Below, piece after piece: positions 18,541 through 28,046 of a DNA stretch of 64,000 nt. Every line of letters begins with the position of its first letter. Position 1 is the stretch's first letter. Below the pieces are notes generated by a model, which saw only the letters and a list, made by a program, of their open reading frames with translations, made no database searches and was not told the origin of the DNA. The stretch lies in NCBI RefSeq assembly GCF_001188955.3, contig NZ_JPRF03000002.1, forward strand, positions 1 through 64,000. Direction: 5' to 3'. A program made the position numbers and the translations under genes. The DNA comes from Kitasatospora aureofaciens (GTDB taxonomy: Bacteria > Actinomycetota > Actinomycetes > Streptomycetales > Streptomycetaceae).

Positions 18541-18720
18541 CGGCCACGGTCCCATCCCTGTCCCAGCAGCGACGCGCAACGCCTCCACCAGGCAGAACAG
18601 GGTGGGACGGTCGTAGGACCGTCCCAGCAAAACACCCGAACCGGACACCCTGAGACAGGCCTGGGACGCCACCGTCCCAACCCGGCGAACCAGTCGTCGG
18701 CAGGCCGGACACAGATGACA
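18541..18720. repeat. GTCCCA-rich zone with a perfect palindrome
   Basis: Six or more GTCCCA/TGGGAC units follow gene C. They include a hairpin at 18603-18626 with 10-bp arms (TGGGACGGTC) and loop GTAG. The equivalent stretch after cassette copy 2 (52586-52740) keeps most units but not the perfect hairpin. It could be iterons, an operator cluster or a terminator. Confidence 0.5.
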
Positions 18721-18734
18721 CAGGGCGAAACTGA

Positions 18735-19852
18735 CTAATTGTCGGTGAGGGCGGCCAAGAGTTGGCGGGCTCGGATAGTGCCGTGGTGGTCATGGCCGAA
18801 GTGAGTGCGCCAGGCGTCGTGGGTGGCGTGCAGGAGTTCGACTGCTTCATCGTTGCGGTGCAGATCCGCCAGGGCGGTTCCGAGCACGGTGGCGGCCTCC
18901 AGCGCGCGATGGTGAGCGGGGCCGAGGCGGCGCTCACACTGGCTGAGGCACCGCCGGGCCTCGTGTTCGGCGTCAGCGGGCCGGCTCGATGCGAGCAGCG
19001 CCGCGCTCCTGGCCAGAAGTAGCGCGCTCAGATCCTGCGTCAGTGCGCCGGCGCCCGGAGTCCGGTCGAAGGTGTCCTGCGCCTGGTCGACGGCGGCAAG
19101 CGCCTCCTGGGCCCGGCCCTGACCGGTCAGCGCCCGGGCCGCGCCGAGGTGCAACACCATCAGGAATCTGCCCAGGCCTTGCTGGCTTGCCTCCTCGAGC
19201 ACCGGGAGCAGCACCTGTTCGGCCTGCTCGTGGTGGCCGTGGAGTGAGAGGCTGAAGGCCAGGCCGTTGGTGGCGGCCAGTGGCAGCACTGGATCCGGTG
19301 AATGTCGTCAGTGCCGCTGGCGGCGGTCTTCACGGCGTCTGCTTCCGCGACGACTTCCTCGTGCAGGCCGAGGTAGGCCAGGTGCTGGAGGCGGTCGCTG
19401 CGGCTCTTGAGGACGAGCCGGTGACCGGAGGAGGTGATGCGGGCGCGTGCTGCGGCGGTGGCGGCCAGGAGGTCGGCTGCCTCCTGGTGGCGGCCCATGT
19501 CACCGAGGACCAAGGCCAGTACGTCTTGTCCGTCGCGACCATCGCCCGGAACCGGCTGGGCGGCGATTGCGGACCTGGCCTCGCTCTCCGCTTCCTGCAG
19601 ACGGCCCTGCATGCGGAGCGCCTGCGCCAGAAGGGTGCGTGCAGAGCAGACCAGAGAGCCCGCCCCGTCCGTAGCGACCTCCAGGACAGCGCGTAGCTCC
19701 CGCTCGGCGTCCACCCAGCGCAACTGCTTGTACAGGTACTCAGCCGCCTCCAGCCGGCGGTTCAGCCGCCGACGCTCCCACCAACCCACCGATTGTTTCC
19801 TCTCCCAGGGCAAACGACGACGAGCATAGGGCCCGACCACTGCGGCGGGCAT
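18735..19852 (-). pseudogene. Tetratricopeptide-repeat protein, frameshifted
   Basis: Two frames join near 19288. The first ends SGTDDIHRIQ; the second resumes VLPLAATNGLAFSLSLHG. CAG-TG at the junction looks like CAG-GTG with one G lost. The protein would be about 370 aa with repeated helical pairs (AEYLYKQLRWVDAERELRAV; RMQGRLQEAESEARSAIA; AVELLHATHDAWRTHFG), typical of actinobacterial TPR proteins that often accompany regulators. If the indel is a sequencing error the gene would be intact. Confidence 0.65.
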
Positions 19853-19948
19853 GGGCAGGTGGCGCGGTCCTACTTGTGGGCCCTCATTTGAGGGCCGATC
19901 TTTGAACCCTCCGCAGGTCAGAAGCCTGCGGCGCGGCGGCCCGAAGCG

Positions 19949-20164
19949 TCAGATCTGGCGGTCCGGGTCGGAGAAGGTCAGGCCGCCGGGCGAGAGGCGG
20001 CGACGGGCCGGGGCGGGTACGGCCGCGGTCTCACCGGGCGGCTGGCGGAAGTCGGCGCCTTGCTCGACCGGCAGCAGCCGGCGCCCGCCGGACTGGGCGG
20101 GAAGGGGCGCGTCGGCGGCAGGGTCGGAGAAGGCGGGCAGCGAGAGGCTGCGTCGGTCGGTCAT
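19949..20164 (-). CDS. Small protein ending FSDPDRQI, copy 1
   Basis: 71 aa, starting MTDRRSLSLPAFSDP and ending GLTFSDPDRQI, with LLPVEQGADFRQP in the middle. A close relative is at 53573-53785 and a truncated one at 55476-55600. The three copies share nearly the same nucleotide sequence from the stop codon inwards, in unrelated surroundings, so the unit seems to have spread. No domain is recognised. The start is set by agreement with copy 2; a ribosome site is not obvious. Confidence 0.5.
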   Translation of the reverse strand: MTDRRSLSLPAFSDPAADAPLPAQSGGRRLLPVEQGADFRQPPGETAAVPAPARRRLSPGGLTFSDPDRQI

Positions 20165-20265
20165 GATCACCAGTGTCGCAGCCTGGGCGGGTGCGGGGGG
20201 CCAGACCGCTATCACCGGTGGTAGGGGTCTGGCCCTGGCCACCAGGGCCAGACCGGTCCGTTATT

Positions 20266-20529
20266 TCAGATCCCCAGAACAGAGCGGTTAAAGTGCCAGC
20301 GTGTAAGGGGAGGCCCAGCGTCTCGGTATCGCCCTGCGCGGTCCTCATGCCCTGGCTCGGGCTCGTACGCCTCTACTGCGGCAGCGACCTCGGCGATTGG
20401 GTCCTGATCGCCGAAGTCGAACCATTCCCCACGAGTCCGGTAGCCGTCGAACTCCTTGTGGAGGTGTCGCTCCAGCCTCGGCCCGCCGGGAAATGTCGCG
20501 GCTAGCAGCAGCGCCACGGGCGACCCCAC
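20266..20529 (-). pseudogene. GIY-YIG/T5orf172-like fragment
   Basis: The frame reads RQLQVGSPVALLLAATFPGG, then LERHLHKEFDGYRTRGEWFDF. This matches the C-terminal half of T5orf172/Mug113 (GIY-YIG-like) proteins, including the conserved lE-lH-F and GEWF positions. The N-terminal catalytic GIY-YIG part is missing upstream, where the next open frame begins, so this is probably a truncated copy. It stops at 20266. Confidence 0.5.
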
Positions 20530-20578
20530 TTGGAGCTGTCGTGCACCGTAGCTCAGAGCTGTGACAAAGCCCTGTGAG

Positions 20579-20959
20579 TCAGCTGACCGCGCGCAGCCGG
20601 GACCGGCCGGCCTTGGGAGGGGCGGCCTGGTAGTCAGGGATCAGGATGGGCGGGACGCCTTCGCGGGCGGCGCGGGCCATGGCTGCCTGCATCTCGAGTT
20701 CGGAGCTGTAGCCGGCGATGGCGGGGTGGAGGCGGTAGCGGTAGCCCTTGCGTAGGACGAGGCCGCGCTCGACGAGGAGGGTCATTCCGCGGCTGACGAC
20801 GGAGGGGAGGATCTGCAGTTCTTCGGCGATGTCCTGCTGGGTGATGGGGACGACGCCGCCGGGGTTTTGCCGCTCGACCATGACGGAGAGGACGTTGGTG
20901 GCGGTGGGGGTGAGTTCGAGGCGCCGGAGCATCCCGAACAGGTCGGTGACCATCAGCAT
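20579..20959 (-). CDS. Winged-helix (MarR/RepL-like) protein
   Basis: 126 aa. A winged helix-turn-helix at about residues 17-75 contains PTATNVLSVMVERQ and ITQQDIAEELQILPSVVSRG, then LVLRKGYRYRLHP. This is the layout of RepL-like plasmid initiators and MarR-type regulators. Its start overlaps the end of the upstream gene by 7 nt, so the two are co-translated. ATG 20959 has GGAG eight nt upstream. The pair probably binds the palindromes upstream of 21555, either as repressor or initiator (inference). Confidence 0.65.
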   Translation of the reverse strand: MLMVTDLFGMLRRLELTPTATNVLSVMVERQNPGGVVPITQQDIAEELQILPSVVSRGMTLLVERGLVLRKGYRYRLHPAIAGYSSELEMQAAMARAAREGVPPILIPDYQAAPPKAGRSRLRAVS

Positions 20960-21555
20960 GCTGGTGACTCCTTGTCCCCGTTCCGGAGGGCTTCCAGTCC
21001 GATGATGTCAGGAAATCCGTTTTCCAGGGCGAGTGCCCTGAGTTCGGCGAGGAAGGTCTGTTGCTCGTCGCCGTTGCCCTTGTAGGCGATGAGGGGGTTG
21101 AGCTGCCAAATTCCCCGGCCGATGCTGCGGATGTAGTTCCGGGCGGCGAGGTGCTTGAGGGCGGGGCTGACGCTGGAGCGGCTGGTGCCGACTTCGTCGG
21201 CGATCTCACGCTGGATGGCGTGGCAGACGCCGCGCTCGGCCCGGCCGACGATGTTGGACAGCACGGCGCACTGGAGCTTCGTCATCTCGCCGGACATGAG
21301 GGCCTGGGGCAGGACATAGCGGGCGAAGTAGCGGCTGAGGAGGGCGTAGCCGTCGGAGCCGAGGACTTCGTGGGGTGCGCGCCGGTAGAACTTCGTGCGG
21401 GCTTCGTAGATGCCGTTGGGGAGGTGGCCGGCGTAGCCCCGGACGATCTCGGCGGCGAGGTCGCGCTGGTGCTGGGGGCCGGCGGGCTCGAGTCTCGGTT
21501 GGCGGGGCCGCTCGGGCGTCTGCCTTCGGGTGCTGCCGCGCTCTGCCTGTGCCAA
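20953..21555 (-). CDS. Winged-helix DNA-binding protein, RepL/Crp-like
   Basis: 200 aa from a TTG start at 21555 with AAGGA eight nt upstream. After a basic N-terminus, the region from about residue 85 (MTKLQCAVLSNIVGRAERG) through HAIQREIADEVGTSRSSVSP and LKHLAARNYIRSIGRGIWQL is a winged helix resembling plasmid initiators of the RepL type. The next gene shares the fold and overlaps its stop. Three TTCGCA...TGCGAA palindromes lie in the 200 bp upstream. Confidence 0.65.
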   Translation of the reverse strand: MAQAERGSTRRQTPERPRQPRLEPAGPQHQRDLAAEIVRGYAGHLPNGIYEARTKFYRRAPHEVLGSDGYALLSRYFARYVLPQALMSGEMTKLQCAVLSNIVGRAERGVCHAIQREIADEVGTSRSSVSPALKHLAARNYIRSIGRGIWQLNPLIAYKGNGDEQQTFLAELRALALENGFPDIIGLEALRNGDKESPAC

Positions 21556-21593
21556 GGCCGTGATCCTTTTCCTCGTGTCGGCAGCAGACTACA

Positions 21594-21760
21594 TGTTCTT
21601 CGCAATGCTGCGAAGCATTCTGCGCGTGAGTGCGAAACACGTGTCGCGAGCGGCATCCGGGCTTCGTGGGTTCCTCCGTCTGGCCAGGTCCGATGATCAC
21701 TCGGGGGTCCGCAACGTCGCCGCAGCCCGATGCCAATGTTTCGCAATCGTGCGAAACATT
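21594..21760. promoter_or_regulatory. Operator cluster upstream of the winged-helix pair
   Basis: A perfect 26-nt palindrome at 21735-21760 has 11-bp arms AATGTTTCGCA around ATCG. A second, imperfect copy lies at 21594-21619 (TTCTTCGCA/TGCGAAGCATT), 40 bp before the TTG start. A half site TGCGAAACAC lies near 21631. The shared core TTCGCA-N4-TGCGAA implies a dimeric binder, most simply the adjacent winged-helix proteins. Confidence 0.6.
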
Positions 21761-21834
21761 GGGTCCGAAAGTCGGCCTCCCGTGACACCAGCGGGCACCT
21801 AGTGTCGGCGCAGCCGTACCTTTGATTTTCCAAG

Positions 21835-22700
21835 TTCGCAGGTCAGAGGCATGATCGCTCGACTGCGCTCTTACAAAAAAGGGCCACCACCTGCCCTCCC
21901 GAATCCCCCAACAACCATGCTCACCTAGGCGTCCCGGGAACCCCGGACCCACAACCGGAACGGACTCGAACACCCGAACCAACACACCGACCCCCTTAAC
22001 CGCAGGAGCAACTACGCACCCTTGCCCTGCGATCGTGAGCCGACACCGACATTGCCCGTGACCTGGCTGGGGCGGACCACGGATGGGGGTCCTCCACCTG
22101 GTCCCAGAAGGTAATGGCTGAAAGCGGCATTCGAGGCAGGTGGCGACGTCCACACCCACCTTGTTCGTCGGCAGGTCGCCCATGCTTGGCACAGGCCGGG
22201 TCGACGCCCGCCTCCCAGCAAGGACGCCAGCCGCTTCTCGGGGGCCAACTGCCCAGGCCGGACCGTCCACGGTCCGGCCGGTGCGGCGACGGGGCCGACG
22301 GCTGGGCCGGCCACGGCCCTGACGGCGGATCCGGCGGCGCAGGGCAGGCGGCAGGGGCTGGTCCAGCGCAGCCCTTGGCGCTGGCCACGGGTGCGGGGGC
22401 GGAGCACGCCGCGCCCAGCCACCCACACGGCCGCGGTCCGCATCGGTGTGCAGTTGCCGCCCGTCCCCGGGCTGGTCTGCAGGACAGGTGGCGCGCGTTG
22501 CTGAGTGGGGAAGAACGAAGAGGTGGGGAGCAGCACAACGGGGCGAGCTCGGTTCGCTCGGGGCCCGGTCGGCCAGCGGCGGGGTCGGGGTGGCCCGTAC
22601 TCCCCTTCCGTTAGCGGCCGCTGTGTGTGCGGGCCGTCGGTCACGCTACGCGGATGTACCCGCCTGGGGCAGGGGAAAACCGCACAGTTGCCCCAACGCG
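21835..22700. other. No gene identified
   Basis: Several overlapping open frames exist on both strands, but none has a convincing start, ribosome site or recognisable protein pattern. I see no further repeats beyond short G/C palindromes. Confidence 0.5.
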
Positions 22701-22702
22701 GA

Positions 22703-22734
22703 TGGCCGGACACCTCGTCCGAGGTGTCCGGCCA
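22703..22734 (-). terminator. Strong hairpin after the Uma2 gene
   Basis: Near-perfect arms of about 15 bp (TGGCCGGACACCTCG and its complement) meet at a 2-4 nt loop. The hairpin is 19 bp beyond the Uma2-family stop codon at 22753. Confidence 0.7.
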
Positions 22735-22752
22735 TCGCGGTGACGTGCGGGA

Positions 22753-23313
22753 CTACCGGCGCAGCCTCGCCGGGTCGATGTTGAGGGGGAACGGGTCGGT
22801 GAGCGCGGTGGTCTCGCCAACCTGGATGAGGCGGTCGACGTAGAGGCCGCGCTCCAGGTGCCCGAGGTAGAGGCGAGGGGCGGGTTCGAGTTCGAGACGC
22901 CAGTAGTGCGGGATCCCGGCTGCGGCGTACAGGCTGGGCTTCATCTTCTTGTCGGCGACGCGGGTGGACGGCGAGGCGATCTCGATGGCCACGACGATGT
23001 CGTGCGCGCTCAGGGTGGTGCCAGCCTCGGCGGCCGCGACGGCATCGGCAACGACCAGGTCGGGGATGAGCAGGCCGTCGGGCACGATGACGTTGACAGC
23101 CTCCAGCACCTCGAACGGCGCGCTGGCTGCGGTGATGGCGGCGTCCAGGAGCGCCCAGAGCCGGGAGCTGGCCCGCTGGTGCGGAACGCCGGGGTTCGGG
23201 CTCATCAGCAGCGCTCCCCCGACGAGCTCGATCCGGTGGTGGGTGTCCTCGGGCAGGGCCAGGACATCCTCGACCGTCCACGGCCCGCTGTGCTCGGTGA
23301 CTGCAACGCTCAC
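22753..23313 (-). CDS. Uma2 family (DUF820) endonuclease-like protein
   Basis: 186 aa from GTG 23313, after a GAGGAGGTGAAGGAG ribosome site. It has a PD-(D/E)XK-type fold: HHRIELVGGALLMSP, PDLVVADAVA, VVAIEIASPSTRVADKKMKP and LYAAAGIPHYWRLE. The IxIPDLVV Asp, EIASPST Glu and DKK Lys are the expected catalytic residues. The family is very common in Streptomyces and cyanobacteria; the biological target is unknown. The gene is monocistronic and ends at a clear terminator. Confidence 0.85.
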   Translation of the reverse strand: MSVAVTEHSGPWTVEDVLALPEDTHHRIELVGGALLMSPNPGVPHQRASSRLWALLDAAITAASAPFEVLEAVNVIVPDGLLIPDLVVADAVAAAEAGTTLSAHDIVVAIEIASPSTRVADKKMKPSLYAAAGIPHYWRLELEPAPRLYLGHLERGLYVDRLIQVGETTALTDPFPLNIDPARLRR

Positions 23314-23820
23314 GGTCTCCTTCACCTCCTCGGCGCCCCCATTGTCCCCGGCGGGGACCTCGGACGGTACCGGCTCACGGATTCGTACGGCGGACCGGCC
23401 CCGGAGGCCGACCACGATCAGGGGATTACGAAGGCGCCGCTGACGGTCATCGGCGGCCGGGCCGGGCGCAGCGGGACGGCGCCAGCGCGGAGCGCTTCGT
23501 GGCGGGCGCCGCACGCGGTGGCGAGCTCGCTGCCCCCGGGCAGCGGCTGGCCATGCTGCCACCGGCCGCCCTCGATCTCGGCGCGGAGCGCGGCCGCCAG
23601 GCGCAGCGTGCGGCCCTTCGCGGTTGGGGAGGTCGACGGTGTCGGTGGTCGTGGTGTTCACGGTGGGCTCTGGTTCGTATTGGTCCTGGCCGACGAGGGC
23701 GGGAAGTTGCGGGCGTGCGCTGATGGCCGGGCCTCTCACATCGACGAGCGTGAGGGGCCCGGCCATCTCCCCCGTGTTGTGCTGATCCGCCGTGACGGGC
23801 TCTCCGCTGCTGGTCCGGGT

Positions 23821-26814
23821 TCAGTCGCTTCGGTTGCTGCGAGGGTCATCCTCACCTGGGAAACGGTCGGCAGTGGCGCATTCGAGCGCACCCTGCGCTC
23901 GGATGCGCAAGACATGACTGGCCGATGAGCGGCTTCCCTGCTCAGCCGCCTTCGCGTACCACTCGAGGGCCTGTTCGGTCCGGCCGGTTTCCCGGAGGAA
24001 GTCCGCCATCTCCCGCAGAGCCCGGCGGTCGCCCGCCGCTACGCGGGATTGGAGCCAGGTCGCAGCCGCGGCCCAGCCGCGGTACTTCAAGAGGATCCAC
24101 GCAGCCTCCCGGTGGGCGTGCTGCTCCCCCACGCCGGCGGCCTTCGTGAACGCGGTGACGGCACAGTCCACGACTTCGGGATCAGCGGCTTCCCCTGCGA
24201 TGTCGCACTTTCCCCGCAGGATCAGCCCGATCTGCATGAATGCGGTCATATCGCCGTATTCGGTCGCCTTACGGAACCAGTGCAGTGCCTCGTCGGGGCG
24301 CTCGGTCAGCCGGTACAGTGCGGCTGCCCGGCGGATCGCTGCCATGTTCGGCTTCACCTCCGTCTTGTCTTCCGTGGCCTTGACCTTCTTCTCCGCGGCT
24401 CCGATGTAGATCTCCAGGGCCTTGTCCTGCAGCCCCACCGTGGCCAAGAGGTCAGCGAGCGGCAGCACGCTGAGCTCGTCACCGTTGTTGACCGCCGTCT
24501 GGTACATGACGATCGCCTCATCGTCCCGGCCCAAGCCCTGTAGATGCTCTGCGGCGTCCCTCCACGCCTCCACGTCACCGGCCGCCCCGGCCTCCGCATA
24601 GAAACGCAGGGACCTGGTGGTGTCCCCCTCCTCCCACAGAAGGTGCGCTGCCTCACGCAGAGCCACGGGATTGCCCTTCGCGGCCAGATCTCGCAGCCAG
24701 CGCACCGCCTGATCTACCTGCCCGGTGCGGCGCATCAGCGCGGCCGCCGGCCGCAGGGTGCGGCTCGTGCCGTCGATCACCGCCGCCAGCCGGTAGTGCT
24801 CGACCGCCTCGTCGTCCCGTCCCTCCCGCAGAAGCCGTCGGGCGGCGGTGACGGCGGCATCCGCATCGCCAGCCTCCGCTAGCATGCGCAGCCATCGGAC
24901 TGCCTCGTAGGACGTGCCGTTCTCGGTCAGCATCTCGGCTGCGGGCTCGAGTGCCTGGGCGTCGCCCGCCTCCGCGGCGCGCTGGTACCAGATGGCGGCC
25001 TCCCCCAGGCGTCCGGACTGCTGCAGGAGCGCTCCTCCCATCAGCAAGGTGTGGGTGTCCCCCTGGTCCACCGCGGTGAGGAAGTTCTGGGGCTCGATCA
25101 GCGGGCTCGGGTTCCGGTCGGCGGACAGGAAGCGCGCCACGGCACCAAGCGCCTCGGCGCTGGCCAAGGCAAGGCGAGGGTCCCGCCCCGCGGTATCCGC
25201 CAGCAACGCCAGCTCGCCTGCGGTGAAGCGGTTCGGAACGTCGACCGCAGAGTCTTCAATCAGGGTGCGTACTGCCGTGTCCGCGCCCGGCGTCTGGCCG
25301 TTGGCGCGAGTCAGGACGCCGGCGTCAGCCGAGATGGTGCCGATGACCAGCACCGGTGCCCGGCCGGCGTCGTGCAGCAGCTCCCGGAGCTCGGCATGGA
25401 CATCCCCGGCCAGGTGACACTGAACGGGATCCAGGAACCGCTCGATGCGGTCGAGCCAGACCACGGAGTTCGGGCCGGCCTGCGAGAGCGCCTTCACCAC
25501 CAGCTCGGGCCGGGACGGATCGGCAGGCGACCAGAAGCGCCAAGTGCCGGGAACCTCACTCAGTGCCTCCCAGCACGTGCGCGTCGTGCCGGTGGCCCGG
25601 TGCCCCCGAGCGAGGACCATCGCGCTTTGCCCGTCGACGGTCCTGCGCACGGCCTCACCGATCGCATGGTCGTGCTCTCGCCGGACATAGGGCGGCAGGA
25701 CCGGCAACGGACCGTCCGCGGCCGGGACCGAGAACGCCTTGCGTACGCCCAGGGCCAGAGGATCCCCTACCTCGCTCAGCGCGATCCCGTACGGAGCCTC
25801 CGCCTTCGCCCGCACCCACAAGCCCCCGGTCTTCTCACTCACTGCCACCGGGTTCTCCCCCGCCATCCGAGCCAGGACCACCGCCACCGCCACCGTGTCG
25901 CCCAGTGCCCCAGGAGCGGAGGAGCGCAGCAGCCGGCGCACCACGTCCTTGCCGGGAGCCGACTCCAGGGAGTCGTCCAGCCGCACCGCCTCGGCGACCT
26001 CCGCCAGTGAAGGCGTTCCCGCCTTGAGCAGAAGCTCATGCAGCCAGTCCCGCAGTTCCCGCAGCGGCCCTGGCCGTACCCAGACCTGTGGCGGTCCGCC
26101 CCGGCCCCGGCGTACGGCAGAAGACCTCCCGTTTCCCTCAGCAGCCGATGCGGCCGCTGGCGAAGCCCACGCCGGGGCGGCCGCAGACGGACTCGCGACG
26201 GTCCGCGGACGCCGTCGGGCCGCAGCCCGCTTCCACAGCTCCCCCCACACCGCGGCGCCGTACCAGGACGCGGGCGACCCGGCGAAGCCCGAGATCATCT
26301 GCATGAAGCCGCAGAACACCCGCTCGGTCGGAACCGCCGCCCCCGCTCCCAGCGCCTCCCCCAGCGTGCTCTTCGACAGTCTCAGACCCAGATCCGCCGC
26401 CCGCTCCTCCATCACTCTCAAGGACGGACTGCCGCTCAACTTCCTTGCTGTGCGCATAATTTCGGCAAGGTGCTGCGGCTCGCCCAACGACTCAGGCTCG
26501 CGCCACCTGACGACGGGCTGGTGCTCTCGCTGTCCGGCGGCGCGGGTCGGCGTCCCGCGCCACAGCCGCTCCGCCTTCCGCAGCTCCGCCGGCGTCGCAC
26601 CGCACGCGCGCACGAACGCCCGAACGACGCCCAGCTGCGGTCGGCGTTTCCCTGACGACGCCCGGGAGAACGTCGCCACGGACACCCGCGGCGAGGACTC
26701 CTCGGACATCTGGGCGTACGTCTTCCCACAGCGCGCCCGCAGCCCCTCCAGATACTCAGCCAGCTCCCGGGCGACCGCCCCTTCAGCGACCGCCTTCTTC
26801 GGCCTCCCCACCAC
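23821..26814 (-). CDS. Giant HTH plus Sel1/TPR-repeat protein with degenerate P-loop
   Basis: 997 aa. Residues about 10-70 are an Xre-like domain (MSEESSPRVSVATFSRASSG). Two further HTH-like segments occur near 115-165 and 255-310. About residue 400, where an NTPase P-loop would be, the sequence is ARGHRATGTTRTCW, followed by VVWLDRIERFLD in a Walker B position, so ATP binding is doubtful. The C-terminal half contains about ten 35-residue Sel1-like repeats (WYQRAAEAGDAQALEPAAEM type). It probably acts as a DNA-binding scaffold or signalling protein. It is preceded by a small membrane-protein gene 6 nt upstream. Confidence 0.7.
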   Translation of the reverse strand: MVGRPKKAVAEGAVARELAEYLEGLRARCGKTYAQMSEESSPRVSVATFSRASSGKRRPQLGVVRAFVRACGATPAELRKAERLWRGTPTRAAGQREHQPVVRWREPESLGEPQHLAEIMRTARKLSGSPSLRVMEERAADLGLRLSKSTLGEALGAGAAVPTERVFCGFMQMISGFAGSPASWYGAAVWGELWKRAAARRRPRTVASPSAAAPAWASPAAASAAEGNGRSSAVRRGRGGPPQVWVRPGPLRELRDWLHELLLKAGTPSLAEVAEAVRLDDSLESAPGKDVVRRLLRSSAPGALGDTVAVAVVLARMAGENPVAVSEKTGGLWVRAKAEAPYGIALSEVGDPLALGVRKAFSVPAADGPLPVLPPYVRREHDHAIGEAVRRTVDGQSAMVLARGHRATGTTRTCWEALSEVPGTWRFWSPADPSRPELVVKALSQAGPNSVVWLDRIERFLDPVQCHLAGDVHAELRELLHDAGRAPVLVIGTISADAGVLTRANGQTPGADTAVRTLIEDSAVDVPNRFTAGELALLADTAGRDPRLALASAEALGAVARFLSADRNPSPLIEPQNFLTAVDQGDTHTLLMGGALLQQSGRLGEAAIWYQRAAEAGDAQALEPAAEMLTENGTSYEAVRWLRMLAEAGDADAAVTAARRLLREGRDDEAVEHYRLAAVIDGTSRTLRPAAALMRRTGQVDQAVRWLRDLAAKGNPVALREAAHLLWEEGDTTRSLRFYAEAGAAGDVEAWRDAAEHLQGLGRDDEAIVMYQTAVNNGDELSVLPLADLLATVGLQDKALEIYIGAAEKKVKATEDKTEVKPNMAAIRRAAALYRLTERPDEALHWFRKATEYGDMTAFMQIGLILRGKCDIAGEAADPEVVDCAVTAFTKAAGVGEQHAHREAAWILLKYRGWAAAATWLQSRVAAGDRRALREMADFLRETGRTEQALEWYAKAAEQGSRSSASHVLRIRAQGALECATADRFPGEDDPRSNRSD

Positions 26815-26820
26815 GTCGAC

Positions 26821-27042
26821 TCACCCGCGCCTGCGTCCTGCGGCGGCGGCCACGATCCGTCTCACCAGCTCCGCCGCGGTTACCACCGCCGCGCTCGACA
26901 GCGCGATGACCGTCTCGACCGACAGGCCCATCGCCGTCAGCACGACGAACACCGCCAGCACCGCCACCGCAAGTACCACCGCGGCGGCCGGCACCGGCTG
27001 GTCACTGGTCTTGGCCCTGCGGCGCTTCCGCAGAACGCTCAT
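26821..27042 (-). CDS. Small membrane protein upstream of the HTH-Sel1 gene
   Basis: 73 aa from ATG 27042. A basic N-terminus (MSVLRKRRRAKTSD) is followed by one or two transmembrane helices (VVLAVAVLAVFVVLTAMG; VIALSSAAVVTAAELV) and a basic tail. It lies 6 nt from the start of the 997-aa HTH-Sel1 gene on the same strand, so the two are likely co-transcribed. A membrane anchor or partner for that protein is inference. GGGGAAGGA precedes the start. Confidence 0.65.
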   Translation of the reverse strand: MSVLRKRRRAKTSDQPVPAAAVVLAVAVLAVFVVLTAMGLSVETVIALSSAAVVTAAELVRRIVAAAAGRRRG

Positions 27043-27562
27043 CTCGAGGTCCTTCCCCACCCTGCAGCCCAACCGACAAGAAAGGCACGGAAGAGGTTGC
27101 AGTCCTCATCCGCACCGTGCGGCCAGTCTTCAACACGCCCGGCCCCGGAAACGCAATGCGGAAGGGCCTCATCACCGGTCGTTGAAACAACCAGGTCCAG
27201 CCGGCCTGCGTTTCCACAGCTCAAAGCGCATGGCCGACATTCGGACCGGTGATGGAGAGTTGACGCTTGTCCGGTTTCCTTCCCGAAATTACGCCATCCT
27301 TGAATGTTTCATGATTGTCCGACTCCTAGTGCAAGAAAGAGCGCCACCAACCACCACATCCACGCTGGTCAAAGCACCAAAGTGGCCATCACCAAGTGGC
27401 TGACTCCGCGCCACGTCCGCTCCATAGCCATCGCGACAAGCACACCCACCACGCACGACACGGCAGATTGGTACCCGCCCTCCCGGTTGCAGCCCAACAC
27501 CACCTCCGGGAACACGGCCGCGCACCGATTGCAGCGGAGCCGGCCCGGCCGCAAGGCCGACC

Positions 27563-27598
27563 GTGTTCGGGGACGCCCACCCCGGCGTCCCCGAACAC
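27563..27598. terminator. Perfect 15-bp hairpin
   Basis: Arms GTGTTCGGGGACGCC and its complement flank CACCCC. It lies in a stretch (27043-28046) where I see no complete gene. A possible broken small membrane protein reads on the minus strand at about 27300-27480. The hairpin may terminate transcription entering from either side. Confidence 0.5.
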
Positions 27599-28046
27599 CA
27601 ACCGCTCCCTCAACAGCAGCGCCTCCGCCCAGCCCCCTGCCGTCCGTCAGCCGACTGCGCAGCGGGCCGACCGCCACGGCAGGCAGGTCCGTCGTCCTGG
27701 AGCCCGTCCCCGCTGCGGCGATGTGCGGCGCGGGAGGGCTGGCCGTCCGCGTCGAGTGTGACGGGACAGACTAGGCCGGCGTCCCGCTCACCACGGTGTG
27801 ATCGAGCGGTCGCCTTGATCCCATGCGATGGCGAGCACCTGCAGCCGCCGACCTCGATCGCACCGACAGGGGCGAATGGTGCCACCGGCGGTCTCGGAGA
27901 GGAAGACGAACAGCGGCTCAGCGGTCGGCGAGTTGGTCGCACACACAACCCCATGGAGCCAAGCAGAGGCCTCGCCGCCGGGGGTACACAGCGGACCGCC
28001 GATTGGAGAGGCCCGAAGCCGGCGGCCAGGGCGACTGCTAAAACGG

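Noticed and set aside
22012-22713. 233-aa minus-strand open frame
   Set aside because: No ribosome site or recognisable sequence; Pro/Arg-rich readout of GC-rich DNA.
27289-27530. Small membrane protein gene on the minus strand
   Set aside because: Hydrophobic segments exist, but an in-frame stop separates them and starts are unclear; at most a remnant.
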